Origin: Betaproteobacteria bacterium
GTDB lineage: Bacteria > Pseudomonadota > Gammaproteobacteria > Burkholderiales > SG8-39
DNA: 64,000 bases
Reading direction: 5' to 3'
NCBI GenBank assembly: GCA_005881575.1
Contig: VBCA01000014.1
Coordinates: 1-64,000, forward strand
Position 1 is the stretch's first letter, and each line of letters starts with the position of its first letter. Below, piece after piece: positions 51,669-61,725 of this stretch. The notes below the pieces were generated by a model. That model saw only the letters and a program-made list of their open reading frames with translations, ran no database searches and was not told the origin of the DNA. Both the position numbers and the translations under genes were made by a program.

Positions 51669-51830
51669 TAATCAGCCCCTTGCGGGAATTTCCTCGATTT
51701 TGTCCCTTTTCTCTCCGGCAGCCGCGCCGCCGTCCGACTTGATGCCGCCGGAATTCTCGATCTGCTCAGAGATCATGACATGCGGGTCATTGGCGCTCGC
51801 ACGAGACGGGCGCGGCTCGAATTCGCTGCC

Positions 51831-53216
51831 ATGCTGAAAATCTACAACAGCCTCAGCCGCGCGGAGGAAGCCTTCGTTCCCCTCGATCCGGCACGGGTGA
51901 GAATGTACGTGTGCGGGATCACGGTCTACGACTACTGCCATCTCGGGCATGCACGGATGATGATCGCGTTCGACATAGTACAGCGCTGGTTGCGCGCACG
52001 CGGCTATCCGCTGACTTATGTGCGCAATATTACCGATATCGACGACAAGATCATCCGCCGCTCGGCGGAGACCGGTGAGCCCGTTCCTGCTCTGACCGAG
52101 CGCTTCATTCGCTACGCCGACGAAGACGCGGCGGCGCTGGGAGTGCAGAAACCCGACATCGAGCCGCGCGCAACCGGTCACATCACCGAGATGCTGGAGA
52201 TGATCCGGAGGTTGGAGGCGCGAGGCATCGCGTATCGCGGGGAAACGGGCGACGTGAATTTCTCGGTCCGGAAGTTTCCGGGTTACGGCAAGCTCTCGGG
52301 GAAATCGCCCGAAGATCTGCGTGCCGGGGAGCGGGTCGAGGTCGACACCACCAAGCGCGACCCGCTCGATTTCGTCCTGTGGAAGCGCGCCAAGGAGGGT
52401 GAGCCCTTCTGGCAGTCGCCCTGGGGCAACGGGCGTCCCGGCTGGCATATCGAGTGCTCGGCGATGAGCACGAAACTGCTGGGAGCGCATTTCGACATTC
52501 ACGGCGGCGGACAGGACCTGCAGTTTCCGCATCACGAGAACGAAATCGCACAGTCCGAAGGCGTCCTGGATCGAAGCGACACGGAACCCTTCGTCAAATA
52601 CTGGATGCACAACGGCTTCGTTCAGCTGCAGGACGAGAAGATGTCGAAATCGACCGGCAACTTCGCCACCATCCGCGAGCTCCTCAAGCGACACGATCCG
52701 GAAGTCTTGCGTTTCTTCGTCGTGCGCGCCCACTACCGGAGTCCTCTCAACTACTCCGACCAACATCTGGGAGACGCGCGGCAAGCTTTGGCGAGGCTCT
52801 ACACCGCCCTGAAAGGCGCGCCCCCGGGCGCGGCGGCCCCCGACTGGGAGGAAATCCACGGCCAGCGCTTCCGCGAGGCAATGGACAACGACTTCAATAC
52901 GTCCGAAGCCGTGGCAGTGCTCTTCGATCTCGCCAACGAAGTCAACCGCACGCGCTCAACGGCGCTCGCGCGCCAGTTGCGCGCGCTCGGCGGGCACCTC
53001 GGCCTGCTGGCGCGGGACAGCGGGGCTTTCCTGCGTGCCGAGGTGGCGCCCGGTGGCGGGATCTCAGACGTGCAAATTGCGGCGCTGATCGCCGCGCGCG
53101 ACGAGGCGCGCCGTGCGAGGAATTTTCGGCGTGCCGACGAGATCCGCGACGAACTGCTTCGGAAGGGAATCGGGCTCGAGGACGGTCCTCAAGGCACTAG
53201 CTGGCGGCGAAACTAA
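51831..53216 (+). CDS. cysS: Cysteinyl-tRNA synthetase
   Basis: 461 residues from ATG 51831 ([15 protein letters not shown]), the usual N-terminus of the family; the upstream open frame adds non-family sequence. Class I synthetase that charges tRNA-Cys. HLGH at 37-40 is the HIGH motif and KMSKS is in [11 protein letters not shown]. The zinc ligands begin with Cys28 (VCGITVYD) and continue in WHIECSAMS and [12 protein letters not shown]. Divergent from the TPR operon and convergent with an ABC receptor gene. Confidence 0.97.
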   Translation: MLKIYNSLSRAEEAFVPLDPARVRMYVCGITVYDYCHLGHARMMIAFDIVQRWLRARGYPLTYVRNITDIDDKIIRRSAETGEPVPALTERFIRYADEDAAALGVQKPDIEPRATGHITEMLEMIRRLEARGIAYRGETGDVNFSVRKFPGYGKLSGKSPEDLRAGERVEVDTTKRDPLDFVLWKRAKEGEPFWQSPWGNGRPGWHIECSAMSTKLLGAHFDIHGGGQDLQFPHHENEIAQSEGVLDRSDTEPFVKYWMHNGFVQLQDEKMSKSTGNFATIRELLKRHDPEVLRFFVVRAHYRSPLNYSDQHLGDARQALARLYTALKGAPPGAAAPDWEEIHGQRFREAMDNDFNTSEAVAVLFDLANEVNRTRSTALARQLRALGGHLGLLARDSGAFLRAEVAPGGGISDVQIAALIAARDEARRARNFRRADEIRDELLRKGIGLEDGPQGTSWRRN

Positions 53217-53228
53217 TCCTCAGCGAAG

Positions 53229-54368
53229 CTAGTACGCAAACCTTCCAGATTTGCCGATGGCGGTCAACTCCACGAACCTGGAGCCATTGTGATTCGACGG
53301 GCTGAAATCGACCAGGTATCCTCCGACGTTGAAGTTCTGTATCGAATCGAGTGTCTTGAGCAGGCCTTCGCGCGTAGGGTTGGCGCCGGCGCGTCGAATC
53401 GCTTCGACGAGCACTTTCGCTCCGATGTACGACTCCAGCGAAGTGAAGGAATATTCCTTCTTGCCGAGCGATTTCTCGATCGCCGCTTGGTATTCCCTCA
53501 CGATGGGGATCGAGTTCCTGGTGTAGGGCGGCACCACCTGCGAAACGACGACGCCCATGCCTTGTTCGCCGAGCTCGCCGGCCAGCGCGCTCGCGCCGAC
53601 GAATGAAATGCTGGCGAACTGGGCACCCGATCCTGCCTTTCTTGCTGACTTGATGAAGTCGCCCGTGGTCTTGTAGAGCGTGGTCGCAATGACGACGTCC
53701 GGGGCCGCCTTGATTACATCGGAAACGGCGGCACCCAAGTCCGTCTGATTGCGCTTCAAAGTCCCGATCGACGACGGTTTCAGTCCGCGCTTTGTCAGAG
53801 CGAGTTCCACGGCGGTGAGATTTTCCTTGCCTATGGCGTCGTCGTAGTGGATGACGGAAAACTTCTTCATTCCAGTTATCGTATAAAAATCGACGATCTT
53901 CTCGAGCTCGTCGGCGTAGCTTGCGCGAATGTTGTACACGTTGCGGCGAAACGCGCGCATCGGCTCCGCGCCGGTGAACGGACCGACGAATGCGATCTTG
54001 CTCTTTTCGACGAACGGGAGAGCGGGGAGGCTCAGGGTGGCGCTGGCATAGCCGATCAGCGCGAGCACGCCTCTCTGTTCTATCAGGATCCTTGCGTTCT
54101 CGCCGGAGCGTTTGGCGTCGTTGGCGTCGTCCAGCGCGATGAGCTCGAGGGTGCGCCCGTTGACTCCGCCCGCCTCGTTGGTCCGCTTGAAGTAGGCCTG
54201 CAGTCCTTCGCGGATGTCGTCGCCGAGCTCTTTGTTGCTGCCGGAAAACGGAGACGATTGGCCGATCAGGATGTTTGTCTTGGTTACGCCCTGGGCGTGA
54301 GCTACGCTGCCAGCGAACAAGCAGGCCAGAGCCCCAACTGCCGCGGTCAATGCGCGGGTTGTCGTCAT
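53229..54368 (-). CDS. ABC transporter receptor, branched-chain amino acid (LIVBP) type
   Basis: 379 residues with a signal peptide (cut after AHAQ). Periplasmic binding protein of the type I fold: ILIGQSSPFSGSNKELGDDI, NEAGGVNGRTLELIALDD, then VVIATTLYKTTGDFIK and SFTSLESYIGAKVLVEAIRRAG. Usual ligands are branched-chain amino acids, amides or aromatic acids. No permease or ATPase genes accompany it. A paralogue is encoded 54 bases upstream on the same strand. Confidence 0.9.
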   Translation of the reverse strand: MTTTRALTAAVGALACLFAGSVAHAQGVTKTNILIGQSSPFSGSNKELGDDIREGLQAYFKRTNEAGGVNGRTLELIALDDANDAKRSGENARILIEQRGVLALIGYASATLSLPALPFVEKSKIAFVGPFTGAEPMRAFRRNVYNIRASYADELEKIVDFYTITGMKKFSVIHYDDAIGKENLTAVELALTKRGLKPSSIGTLKRNQTDLGAAVSDVIKAAPDVVIATTLYKTTGDFIKSARKAGSGAQFASISFVGASALAGELGEQGMGVVVSQVVPPYTRNSIPIVREYQAAIEKSLGKKEYSFTSLESYIGAKVLVEAIRRAGANPTREGLLKTLDSIQNFNVGGYLVDFSPSNHNGSRFVELTAIGKSGRFAY

Positions 54369-54422
54369 TGCTCCTCATCCTCGTTCGCGGAAAATCGGCC
54401 GCTGAACTCTCGGCACTTCCGT

Positions 54423-55550
54423 CTATTTTAGAAACTTGCCGCCGCGGCCGATCATCGTCAGATCGACGAATTTCGAGCCGCTGTGGCTGGTCGGCGAGAA
54501 ATTGACTACAAATTCGCCCAGATCCACATTGTTCATGCTTTCGAGCGCTGCGACGAGCTTTTCGCGCGTCAGGTCCTTGCCGGCGCGTTTGAGCCCTTCG
54601 ACCATCACCTTGGCGACGATGAACCCCTCGAGGCTCGAGAAATTGAAGTCCTTGTTCCCCGACTTCGCCATTATTTCCTGGTATTCCTTGACGATCGGTA
54701 CACTCGGGCTCCAGGGGAAGGGAACGACCTGCGAGATTGCGACTCCATAGCCGTCGTCCTTGAGCGAGTCGGCGAGCGCCTGGCTTCCTACAAACGAAAC
54801 GTTGTGAAATTGGGTCGAGCTCCCCAGACGCTTCATTTGCCGGACGAACTCCGTGATCGAGGTATACGCCGAAATCATCACGACGCCGTCGGGTTGGGCG
54901 GAGTTGATGGACTTGACCGCATCCTCCACCTTGATCGTGTTGCGTTCGACCTTGCCGAGAGCGGCGATCTTGAGATTGCGCTTCCCCATCGCGATCTCGA
55001 CCCCTTTCAGGCCGGCTTGCCCGTAGCTGTCGTCCTGGTAGAACACCGCGATCTTCTTGTTGCCGGTCGACACGAGTTGCTCGACGATCTTTTCGGTCTC
55101 GTCGTAGTAGCTCGCGCGCACGTTGAACACGTAGCGGTTCACCGGAGTGCGCAGCAATTCAGCGCCCGTGAAGGGCCCGACCAGAGGCACTTTGGCTTCG
55201 GTGAGGATGGGCAAGGCTGCGCCCGTGGTCGGCGTGCCCACGTACGATATCAGGGCGAACACCTTGTCTTCCTCGATCAGTTTCTTCGTGGTTTCGACGC
55301 ACACGGTCGCCTCGTACCGGTCGTCTCGCGTCTTGAGAGCGATCTTTCTGCCGAAGACCCCGCCCCGCGCATTCACGTAGTCGAGATATGCCTTGGTTCC
55401 AATGTTCATCTGGATGCCCAGTTGCGCGGCCGGGCCCGAGAACGCGGCCGACTGGCCGAGCAGGATGGTCTTGGAACTTACGCCTGGCGTCGCGCCGAAC
55501 GCCGGTCCGCAAAACGCCGCTAGAAACGCGATGAATGTCACACGGCTCAT
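54423..55550 (-). CDS. ABC transporter receptor, LIVBP type (paralogue)
   Basis: 375 residues with a signal peptide (cut near AFGAT). Same fold and many of the same blocks as the adjacent receptor: ILLGQSAAFSGPAAQLG, VNARGGVFGRKIALKTRDD, KVPLVGPFTGAELLR and NFSSLEGFIVAKVMVEGLKRAG. The two are clearly a tandem duplication that has diverged, so their ligands may differ. An AGGAGG-like site precedes ATG 55550. Transport partners must be encoded elsewhere. Confidence 0.9.
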   Translation of the reverse strand: MSRVTFIAFLAAFCGPAFGATPGVSSKTILLGQSAAFSGPAAQLGIQMNIGTKAYLDYVNARGGVFGRKIALKTRDDRYEATVCVETTKKLIEEDKVFALISYVGTPTTGAALPILTEAKVPLVGPFTGAELLRTPVNRYVFNVRASYYDETEKIVEQLVSTGNKKIAVFYQDDSYGQAGLKGVEIAMGKRNLKIAALGKVERNTIKVEDAVKSINSAQPDGVVMISAYTSITEFVRQMKRLGSSTQFHNVSFVGSQALADSLKDDGYGVAISQVVPFPWSPSVPIVKEYQEIMAKSGNKDFNFSSLEGFIVAKVMVEGLKRAGKDLTREKLVAALESMNNVDLGEFVVNFSPTSHSGSKFVDLTMIGRGGKFLK

Positions 55551-55625
55551 CCAGCCTCCTTGTGAGGATCCCCGGTACCGGCGATTCTACACTGCAAAAG
55601 CGTGGGTCGGCTCCCTTTGCCGTCG

Positions 55626-56750
55626 CTATTGAGCGAAGAATTCCTTGACCTTGTCCATCCAGGACTTGGCGCGGGGGTTGTGTCTGTCGCTGTCTCTCTG
55701 GCTGATCGTCTCGAACTCGCGCAGCAGCTCCCTTTGTCGGTCGGTCAGGTTTACGGGCGTTTCGACGACGACGTGGCAAAGTAGGTCGCCGTGCTCCCGA
55801 CTGCGCACGCCGCGAATGCCCTTGCCGCGCAACCGAAATATCTTCCCGGATTGAGTTTCGGAGGGGATTCTGATCTTCGCCGCACCGTCCAACGTGGGAA
55901 TTTCGATTTCTCCGCCGAGCGCCGCCGTCGCAAAACTGACCGGCATCTCGCAGTGCAGGTCGTCGTGGTCACGCTGAAAAACAGGATGGGGCTTGACCTG
56001 GATCTGCACGTAAAGATCGCCCGCCGGTCCGCCATTGACCCCCGGCTCGCCCTCGCCCGAAAGGCGAATGCGATCGCCGTCGTCTACGCCGGCTGGAATC
56101 TTGACCGAGAGCGTTTTTTGTTTTTTCACTCGCGCGGCACCGTGGCAGGTCGGGCAGGGCTCGGTGATGACCTTTCCGGTTCCCTGGCACTTCGGGCACG
56201 TCTGCTGGATGGAGAAAAACCCCTGCTGCATGCGTACTTGACCACGCCCTTCACAGGTCGGGCAGGTTCGCGGCTTGGTCCCGGGTTTCGCCCCCGAACC
56301 CTTGCAAGTCTCGCAATCCTCGTAGGTCGGGATGCGGATGCGGGTCTCAGTGCCGCGTGCCGCTTGCTCCAGCGCGACGTCGAGGTTGTAGCGCAGGTCG
56401 GCTCCGCGGTACACCGAGGAACGGCCGCCGCGAGCCTGGTTGAAGATATCGCCGAAGATATCGCCGAACGCGTCGGCGAACCCCGAAAAACCGGCCGCTC
56501 CGCCGCCGGCCATGCCCGCGCGCGGATCGACACCCGCGTGGCCGTAGCGGTCATAGGCGGCACGCTTGTTGGCGTCGGTCAGTGTCTCGTAGGCCTCTTT
56601 GGCCTCCTTGAACAGCTCTTCGGCCTTGGGGTTGTCGGGATTGCGATCCGGATGGTGCTTCATCGCGAGGCGCCGATATGCCTTTTTGATGGCCTCCTCG
56701 TCGGCGTCGCGATTGACGCCCAGCACCTCGTAGTAATCACGCTTCGCCAT
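55626..56750 (-). CDS. dnaJ: Chaperone protein DnaJ
   Basis: 374 residues, full length. Co-chaperone that loads substrates on DnaK and stimulates its ATPase. J domain with the HPD motif ([12 protein letters not shown]), a Gly/Phe-rich linker ([16 protein letters not shown]), four zinc-binding cysteine repeats ([32 protein letters not shown]) and two C-terminal barrels. It is read after dnaK on the minus strand, across two hairpins that may lower its level relative to DnaK. Confidence 0.97.
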   Translation of the reverse strand: MAKRDYYEVLGVNRDADEEAIKKAYRRLAMKHHPDRNPDNPKAEELFKEAKEAYETLTDANKRAAYDRYGHAGVDPRAGMAGGGAAGFSGFADAFGDIFGDIFNQARGGRSSVYRGADLRYNLDVALEQAARGTETRIRIPTYEDCETCKGSGAKPGTKPRTCPTCEGRGQVRMQQGFFSIQQTCPKCQGTGKVITEPCPTCHGAARVKKQKTLSVKIPAGVDDGDRIRLSGEGEPGVNGGPAGDLYVQIQVKPHPVFQRDHDDLHCEMPVSFATAALGGEIEIPTLDGAAKIRIPSETQSGKIFRLRGKGIRGVRSREHGDLLCHVVVETPVNLTDRQRELLREFETISQRDSDRHNPRAKSWMDKVKEFFAQ

Positions 56751-56781
56751 CGCTCGGCTCTTCCCTTGCTAGATACGCAAA

Positions 56782-56825
56782 GGCCGAGTTGAGCTGCGCG
56801 CTTGCGCGTCAGCTCGAACTCGGCC
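56782..56825 (-). promoter_or_regulatory. Long hairpin between dnaK and dnaJ
   Basis: Arms GGCCGAGTT and AACTCGGCC close a nested set (GAGCTG with CAGCTC, CGCGC with GCGCG), giving about 20 paired bases with two small bulges. On the minus-strand transcript it is followed only by TTTGCG, so it is a weak terminator, a pause site or an mRNA stability element rather than a full stop. Confidence 0.6.
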
Positions 56826-56826
56826 A

Positions 56827-56860
56827 GTTAAGGCCGCGTGAGTCACGCGCGGCGCTTAAC
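56827..56860 (-). promoter_or_regulatory. Hairpin at the dnaK stop codon
   Basis: Outer arms GTTAAG and CTTAAC and inner arms CGCGTGA and TCACGCG form a second stem-loop that includes the dnaK stop codon. With the neighbouring hairpin it puts tandem structure in the dnaK-dnaJ message, a likely processing or attenuation point. Confidence 0.5.
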
Positions 56861-58784
56861 CTTTCTTGTCCTTCACCTCGGTGAACTCGGCGTCGACGAC
56901 GTCGGCCTCATCCGCCGGCTTCGATGCTTTTGCGTCGCCGCCCCCCTGTGCGCCTTGTGCCTGCTGCGCCTCGGCGTACATCTTCTCGCCGAGCTTCTGC
57001 GCCGCCTGCGCAAGCGCCTGTGCCTTGGCGTCGATTCTCTCCTTGTCCTCGGACTTCATCGCCTCTTCGGCGTCCTTGACCGCGGCCTCGATCTTCGCCT
57101 TTTCCTCCGCGGTGAGCTTGTCGCCGTATTCCTTCAACGACTTCTGAACCGAGTGCAGCAGCGAATCCAACTGGTTGCGTGACGTCACGATCTCCAGCTG
57201 TTTCTTGTCTTCGGCGGCGTGCGCCTCTGCGTCCTTCACCATGCGCTGGATCTCGGATTCATTGAGCCCCGAGTTTGCCTTGATGGTGATCTTGTTTTCC
57301 TTGCCCGTGGCCTTGTCCTTCGCCGACACGTGCAAGATGCCGTTGGCGTCGATGTCGAAGGTGACCTCGATCTGCGGCATTCCGCGCGCCGCGGGCGGAA
57401 TGCCTTCCAGATTGAACTGGCCGAGGCTCTTGTTGCCCGAGGCCACGTCGCGCTCGCCCTGCAGCACATGGATCGTCACCGCCGACTGGTTGTCATCGGC
57501 AGTGGAGAAGACCTGCTGCGCCTTGGTCGGGATGGTGGTGTTTTTCTGGATGAGTTTGGTGAAGACACCCCCCAACGTCTCGATTCCGAGCGACAAGGGC
57601 GTGACATCCAGGAGGAGGACGTCCTTCACATCGCCCTTCAACACGCCGCCCTGGATTCCGGCGCCGACCGCGACGGCTTCGTCCGGATTGACGTCCTTGC
57701 GCGGTTCCTTGCCGAAAAAGTCCTTCACCGTTTCCTGGACCTTGGGCATGCGCGTCATTCCACCGACGAGGATCACGTCCTCGATGTCGGAGACCTTGAG
57801 ACCCGCATCCTTCAACGCGATGCGGCAGGGCTCCACCGTCTTTTCGATCAGGTCCTCGACCAGGCTCTCGAACTTGGCGCGCGTGACCTTGATGGCGAGA
57901 TGCCTGGGCCCGCTCTTGTCGGCGGTGATGTAGGGCAGGTTGATCTCGGTCTGCGCGCTCGAGGACAGCTCGATCTTCGCCTTTTCCGCGGCTTCCTTCA
58001 GGCGCTGCAGCGCGAGCACGTCTTTCCGCAGGTCGATACCCTGGTCCTTCTTGAATTCGTCGCAGAGGTAGTCGATCAGGCGCTGGTCGAAATCCTCCCC
58101 GCCGAGGAACGTGTCGCCGTTCGTGGAAAGCACCTCGAACTGGTGTTCGCCTTCGACTTCCGCGATTTCGATGATCGAGATGTCGAACGTGCCGCCGCCG
58201 AGGTCATAGACTGCGATCTTGCGGTCGCCTTCCTTCTTGTCCAGCCCGAACGCGAGCGCGGCTGCGGTGGGTTCGTTGATGATGCGCTTGACTTCCAGTC
58301 CCGCGATGCGGCCGGCGTCCTTGGTCGCCTGGCGCTGGGAGTCGTTGAAGTAGGCGGGAACGGTTATCACCGCCTCCGTGACATCCTCGCCGAGATAGTC
58401 CTCGGCGGTTTTCTTCATCTTGCGCAGCACCTGCGCAGACACTTCGGGAGGGGCGATCTTCTTGCCGCGGACCTCGACCCAAGCGTCGCCGTTGTCGGCT
58501 TTGACGATTTTGTACGGCATCAGGGCGATGTCCTTCTGCACCTCCTTCTCCTCGAACTTGCGGCCGATGAGGCGCTTGATCGCATAGAGAGTGTTCTTGG
58601 GATTGGTTACCGCCTGCCGCTTGGCTGGTGCGCCGACGAGGATTTCCCCGTCCTCCATGTAGGCGACGATGGAGGGCGTGGTACGGGCGCCTTCGGAGTT
58701 CTCGATCACCTTGGGCTTGCCGCCCTCCATGATCGCGACGCAGGAGTTGGTCGTCCCGAGGTCGATTCCAATGATCTTTCCCAT
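56856..58784 (-). CDS. dnaK: Chaperone protein DnaK (Hsp70)
   Basis: 642 residues from ATG 58784 ([15 protein letters not shown]), behind AAAAGGAAAGG; the frame extends nine codons further without family sequence. ATP-driven chaperone. Nucleotide-binding domain: [35 protein letters not shown]. The substrate-binding domain starts near [18 protein letters not shown], and the tail ends in an acidic [10 protein letters not shown]. Own sigma-32-type promoter directly upstream, plus read-through from grpE. Confidence 0.98.
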   Translation of the reverse strand: MGKIIGIDLGTTNSCVAIMEGGKPKVIENSEGARTTPSIVAYMEDGEILVGAPAKRQAVTNPKNTLYAIKRLIGRKFEEKEVQKDIALMPYKIVKADNGDAWVEVRGKKIAPPEVSAQVLRKMKKTAEDYLGEDVTEAVITVPAYFNDSQRQATKDAGRIAGLEVKRIINEPTAAALAFGLDKKEGDRKIAVYDLGGGTFDISIIEIAEVEGEHQFEVLSTNGDTFLGGEDFDQRLIDYLCDEFKKDQGIDLRKDVLALQRLKEAAEKAKIELSSSAQTEINLPYITADKSGPRHLAIKVTRAKFESLVEDLIEKTVEPCRIALKDAGLKVSDIEDVILVGGMTRMPKVQETVKDFFGKEPRKDVNPDEAVAVGAGIQGGVLKGDVKDVLLLDVTPLSLGIETLGGVFTKLIQKNTTIPTKAQQVFSTADDNQSAVTIHVLQGERDVASGNKSLGQFNLEGIPPAARGMPQIEVTFDIDANGILHVSAKDKATGKENKITIKANSGLNESEIQRMVKDAEAHAAEDKKQLEIVTSRNQLDSLLHSVQKSLKEYGDKLTAEEKAKIEAAVKDAEEAMKSEDKERIDAKAQALAQAAQKLGEKMYAEAQQAQGAQGGGDAKASKPADEADVVDAEFTEVKDKKG

Positions 58785-58826
58785 GGCCTTTCCTTTTGAA
58801 TTTTCTCGCAAATAACCTTAACTTCG

Positions 58827-58854
58827 ATATGGGGATCAATCCCCCAACTTCAAG
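58827..58854 (-). promoter_or_regulatory. Sigma-32 heat-shock promoter before dnaK
   Basis: On the minus strand CTTGAA, 14 bases, then CCCCATAT: an almost perfect match to the E. coli sigma-32 consensus (CTTGAA, 13-14 bases, CCCCATnT). It overlaps the grpE stop codon. Predicted start about 35-40 bases before the dnaK ATG. Confidence 0.85.
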
Positions 58855-59413
58855 CTTGATCGTTTTTGGGCTTGGCCACGGTGACCAACGCCGGCCGGAT
58901 CACCCGATCGTGCAGGCTGTAGCCCTTTTGCAGCACGTTGATGACCGTGTTCGGTTCCTTTTCCGAAGGGAGCATGCTGATCGCCTGGTGCCGGTGGGGG
59001 TCGAACTTCTCCCCGATGGGATTGATCTCCTTGAGGGTGGCCTTCGCGAACACGGCGTTCAGCTGCTTCAGCGTAAGCTCGACTCCGCTTTTCAGCGTTT
59101 CAAGCGCGGCCGATTCGGCCGCGAGCGTCGCTTCCAGGCTGTCCTTCACGGGAAGCAGGTCCGCCGCGACGGCTTCGATCGCGTACTTGTAAGCGTTCGC
59201 GAGTTCGATCGCCGACCGCTTGCGGATATTCTCCGCCTCCGCCTTGGCTCGGAGCCAAGCGTCGTAGTGCTCCTGGGCCTTCGCCTCCGCTTGTCGCAGC
59301 AGCTCCGAGGTATCGGGTACCAGCGCGACATCCGCCGGTTTGGCGATCGCCGCGTCCTGATCGCCCGACGTGTCGCCCGAAACCTGCGGGCTCGGCTGGT
59401 CCGGTTCAGGCAT
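58850..59413 (-). CDS. grpE: Nucleotide exchange factor GrpE
   Basis: 187 residues from ATG 59413. Releases ADP from DnaK. A disordered acidic start, a long coiled-coil helix (about 35-100: [39 protein letters not shown]) and the beta domain with [17 protein letters not shown] and [20 protein letters not shown]. First gene of grpE-dnaK-dnaJ; own sigma-32 promoter upstream. Confidence 0.96.
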   Translation of the reverse strand: MPEPDQPSPQVSGDTSGDQDAAIAKPADVALVPDTSELLRQAEAKAQEHYDAWLRAKAEAENIRKRSAIELANAYKYAIEAVAADLLPVKDSLEATLAAESAALETLKSGVELTLKQLNAVFAKATLKEINPIGEKFDPHRHQAISMLPSEKEPNTVINVLQKGYSLHDRVIRPALVTVAKPKNDQA

Positions 59414-59447
59414 AGATTCTCCGCAAGATGTGCCTCGACGTCTCAAG

Positions 59448-59463
59448 GGACACAGACGTGTCC
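59448..59463 (-). promoter_or_regulatory. Small hairpin in the grpE leader
   Basis: Perfect 6-base arms GGACAC and GTGTCC with a four-base loop, 35-50 bases before the grpE ATG in the transcribed leader. It could tune translation or mRNA stability. No CIRCE element is present here. Confidence 0.35.
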
Positions 59464-59481
59464 GTTTTCGCTAACGACTCT

Positions 59482-59509
59482 AACTGGGGCCCTCAGGGGA
59501 GATTTCAAG
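59482..59509 (-). promoter_or_regulatory. Sigma-32 heat-shock promoter before grpE
   Basis: On the minus strand CTTGAAA, 13 bases, then CCCCAGTT, one mismatch from the sigma-32 -10 consensus. It overlaps the last codons of hemH. The predicted transcript has a leader of about 60 bases before grpE. Confidence 0.8.
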
Positions 59510-60596
59510 AGCTGTCGGCCCGGCTTGGGCTGTCTTCGGCGAGGTTCTGTTCGAGCCCAGGACTTTGGGATTCGATTACCCAGCCGGCGAGATGCTGCCG
59601 CACAATTTCGGCCAAGGCACGAATCCAGTCGGCACGCTCGTTTAGACACGGCAACAGGTGAAATTCCCCGCCTCCCGCGCCGAGGAAGATCTCTCGGCCC
59701 TCGATGCCGATTTCTTCGAGCGTCTCGAGGCAATCCGCAACGAAACCGGGACAGATCACGTCCAAGCGGCGCACGCCCCGCCGGCCATAGTCGGCGAGGG
59801 TGGATACGGTATAGGGCCCTATCCATTCCGCCCGCCCAAAACGGGACTGGAAGGCGATTTCCCAGTGGCTCTCGGCAAGCTCGAGTTTCTGGGCCAGCAG
59901 GCGCGCGGTCGCTTGGCACTCGGAATGGTAAGGATCCCCTCGAGCAAGCGTGTAACGTGGCAAGCCGTGGAAGCTCATGACCAGCATGTCCGGCCGTCCC
60001 GACTGGCCCCAGTGCTCGCGCACGAGATTTGCCAGTGCGGCGATGTATGAGGGGTGCTCGCTAAAGTGCTTCACCAGGCGGACTTCCGGTACGTTACGGG
60101 CTCGCCGCAGAAACCCTCCGACCTCATCCAGCGTGCTTGCGGTCGTGCTGGCCGCGTATTGGGGATACATCGGCAGCACGAGGACGCGCTCGCAGCCCTC
60201 CGACTTTAGGCGAGCCAGCGCGCCCTGGATCGAGGGCTCGCCGTAGCGCATGGCGAAATCGACCGAGAGCGGCATGCGGATCTGCGAATCGAAATAGCCG
60301 CGCAGCAATCGCGCCTGCCTCTCCGTATGCACCTTCAGGGGGGAGCCTTCCGAGGACCAGATGCTGGCGTATTTCCGTGCCGATTTCCTCGGTCTCGTGT
60401 TGAGTACGAAGCCGTGCAGGATCGGCAGCCAAAGCGCCCGAGGAATTTCGATCACTCGCGGGTCGGACAGAAACTGCTTCAGATATCGGCGTACCGCCTG
60501 CGGTGTCGGGGCATCGGGCGTGCCGAGATTGACGAGCAGCACCGCCGTCTTGGCGATGGCGCTGTGCTCCTGTTTCGGCTCGGGGAGATAGCGCAT
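59505..60596 (-). CDS. hemH: Ferrochelatase
   Basis: 363 residues, full length. Inserts Fe2+ into protoporphyrin IX, the last step of heme synthesis. Seen: VLLVNLGTPDAPTPQAVRRY at the start, EGSPLKVHTERQARLL, YPQYAASTTASTLDEV, the active-site histidine in MSFHGLPRYTLARGDPYH and a late CPGFVADCLETLEEIGIEG. It lies between hrcA and grpE, a frequent betaproteobacterial arrangement. The final codons contain the grpE promoter. Confidence 0.95.
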   Translation of the reverse strand: MRYLPEPKQEHSAIAKTAVLLVNLGTPDAPTPQAVRRYLKQFLSDPRVIEIPRALWLPILHGFVLNTRPRKSARKYASIWSSEGSPLKVHTERQARLLRGYFDSQIRMPLSVDFAMRYGEPSIQGALARLKSEGCERVLVLPMYPQYAASTTASTLDEVGGFLRRARNVPEVRLVKHFSEHPSYIAALANLVREHWGQSGRPDMLVMSFHGLPRYTLARGDPYHSECQATARLLAQKLELAESHWEIAFQSRFGRAEWIGPYTVSTLADYGRRGVRRLDVICPGFVADCLETLEEIGIEGREIFLGAGGGEFHLLPCLNERADWIRALAEIVRQHLAGWVIESQSPGLEQNLAEDSPSRADSS

Positions 60597-60671
60597 GCCG
60601 AGAGCGGGCGAGTCCGAGTCTGGAACAAGGGCAGCTGATCCTGCTTCGCTCCCGGACTCTCGACTCCCGAT

Positions 60672-61691
60672 CTAGTGGCTCGACAGCGCGCTCGACAGCA
60701 GCTTGGCGGTGATGTCGACGATCGGGATCACACGCTCGTAGGCCATGCGCGTCGGCCCGATCACCCCGACCGTACCGATGATCTGCCCATCGGACTCGTA
60801 GGGCGCAGTGACTACGCTGCATTCGTCGAGCGGCGCGATGCCGGACTCGCCGCCGATGTAGATCTGCACTCCCTGAGCATGGGTGCTCAACTCGAGGATT
60901 TGCACGAGCAGCGTCTTCTTCTCGAAGAGCTCGAACAACTCCCGCAGCCGGGACATGTTCGAAGCGAGCTCGTGCGAGTCGAGGAGATTCCTCTCGCCGG
61001 ATATGACATAGTTCTCCGTCGACTCGGACAAGGCCTCGCTGCTGGCATCGAGGGCCGCGGTCATGAGCAACGTCATATCCTCCCGGAGCTGCTTCAGCTC
61101 GTCGCGCAGGCGGCGGCGGATGTCGTCGAACGTAAGGCCGGCGTAGTTCTGGTTAAGGAAGTTTGCCGCCGTGGTCAGCTCGGACGGCGTGTACGCCTTT
61201 TCCGTGAATAATATCCGGTTCTGCACGTCACCGTCTGGTGTTACGATGATCAGCAGCACGCGCTTGTCCGAAAGCGCCAGAAACTCGATGTGACGGAAAG
61301 CAGGAGTCTTGCGCTTGCTGGCGACCACGACGCCCGCGAAGTGGGTGAGCTCGGACAGGAGCTGCGAGGCCGCGCTGATGAGGCGCTGCGGGTGGTCCGG
61401 ATGAAGATTGTCTTCGAGCTGGTTGATCTCGACGCGGTCGAGCTGCTTTACCGTGAGCAGGGTGTCGACGAAGAAGCGGTACCCGCGGGGGGTGGGAATC
61501 CGTCCCGCCGAGGTATGGGGGCTCGCGACGAAGCCGAGTTCCTCGAGGTCGGCCACCACGTTGCGGATCGTGGCCGGGCTCAAATCCAGACCGGAGTAGC
61601 GCGACAGCGCGCGCGAGCCGACCGGCTCGCCCTCGGCGATATAGCGCTCCACCAGGGTCTTGAGCAGGATTTGCGCGCGACGGTCCAGCAT
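60672..61691 (-). CDS. hrcA: Heat-inducible transcription repressor HrcA
   Basis: 339 residues from ATG 61691 ([20 protein letters not shown]), the family start. Winged-helix N-terminus ([20 protein letters not shown], then [18 protein letters not shown]), a GAF-like core and a C-terminal regulatory region ([37 protein letters not shown]). HrcA binds CIRCE sites, typically before groESL. I saw no CIRCE in this window, so its targets lie elsewhere, while dnaK appears to use sigma-32. Divergent from nadK. Confidence 0.95.
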   Translation of the reverse strand: MLDRRAQILLKTLVERYIAEGEPVGSRALSRYSGLDLSPATIRNVVADLEELGFVASPHTSAGRIPTPRGYRFFVDTLLTVKQLDRVEINQLEDNLHPDHPQRLISAASQLLSELTHFAGVVVASKRKTPAFRHIEFLALSDKRVLLIIVTPDGDVQNRILFTEKAYTPSELTTAANFLNQNYAGLTFDDIRRRLRDELKQLREDMTLLMTAALDASSEALSESTENYVISGERNLLDSHELASNMSRLRELFELFEKKTLLVQILELSTHAQGVQIYIGGESGIAPLDECSVVTAPYESDGQIIGTVGVIGPTRMAYERVIPIVDITAKLLSSALSSH

Positions 61692-61725
61692 AGCCCGCGA
61701 TTCTACATCATGATTTAATGACGGT

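Noticed and set aside
51672-51776. 34-residue minus-strand frame ([17 protein letters not shown] start) in the gap before cysS
   Set aside because: Too short, no ribosome site and no family match; composition alone is not enough.
57219-58799. 526-codon open frame on the plus strand across dnaK
   Set aside because: It is antisense to an unmistakable dnaK; high-GC genes commonly leave such open shadow frames.
58785-59504. Search for a CIRCE element (TTAGCACTC-N9-GAGTGCTAA) near grpE and dnaK
   Set aside because: No such inverted repeat is present; sigma-32-type promoters explain the control instead.
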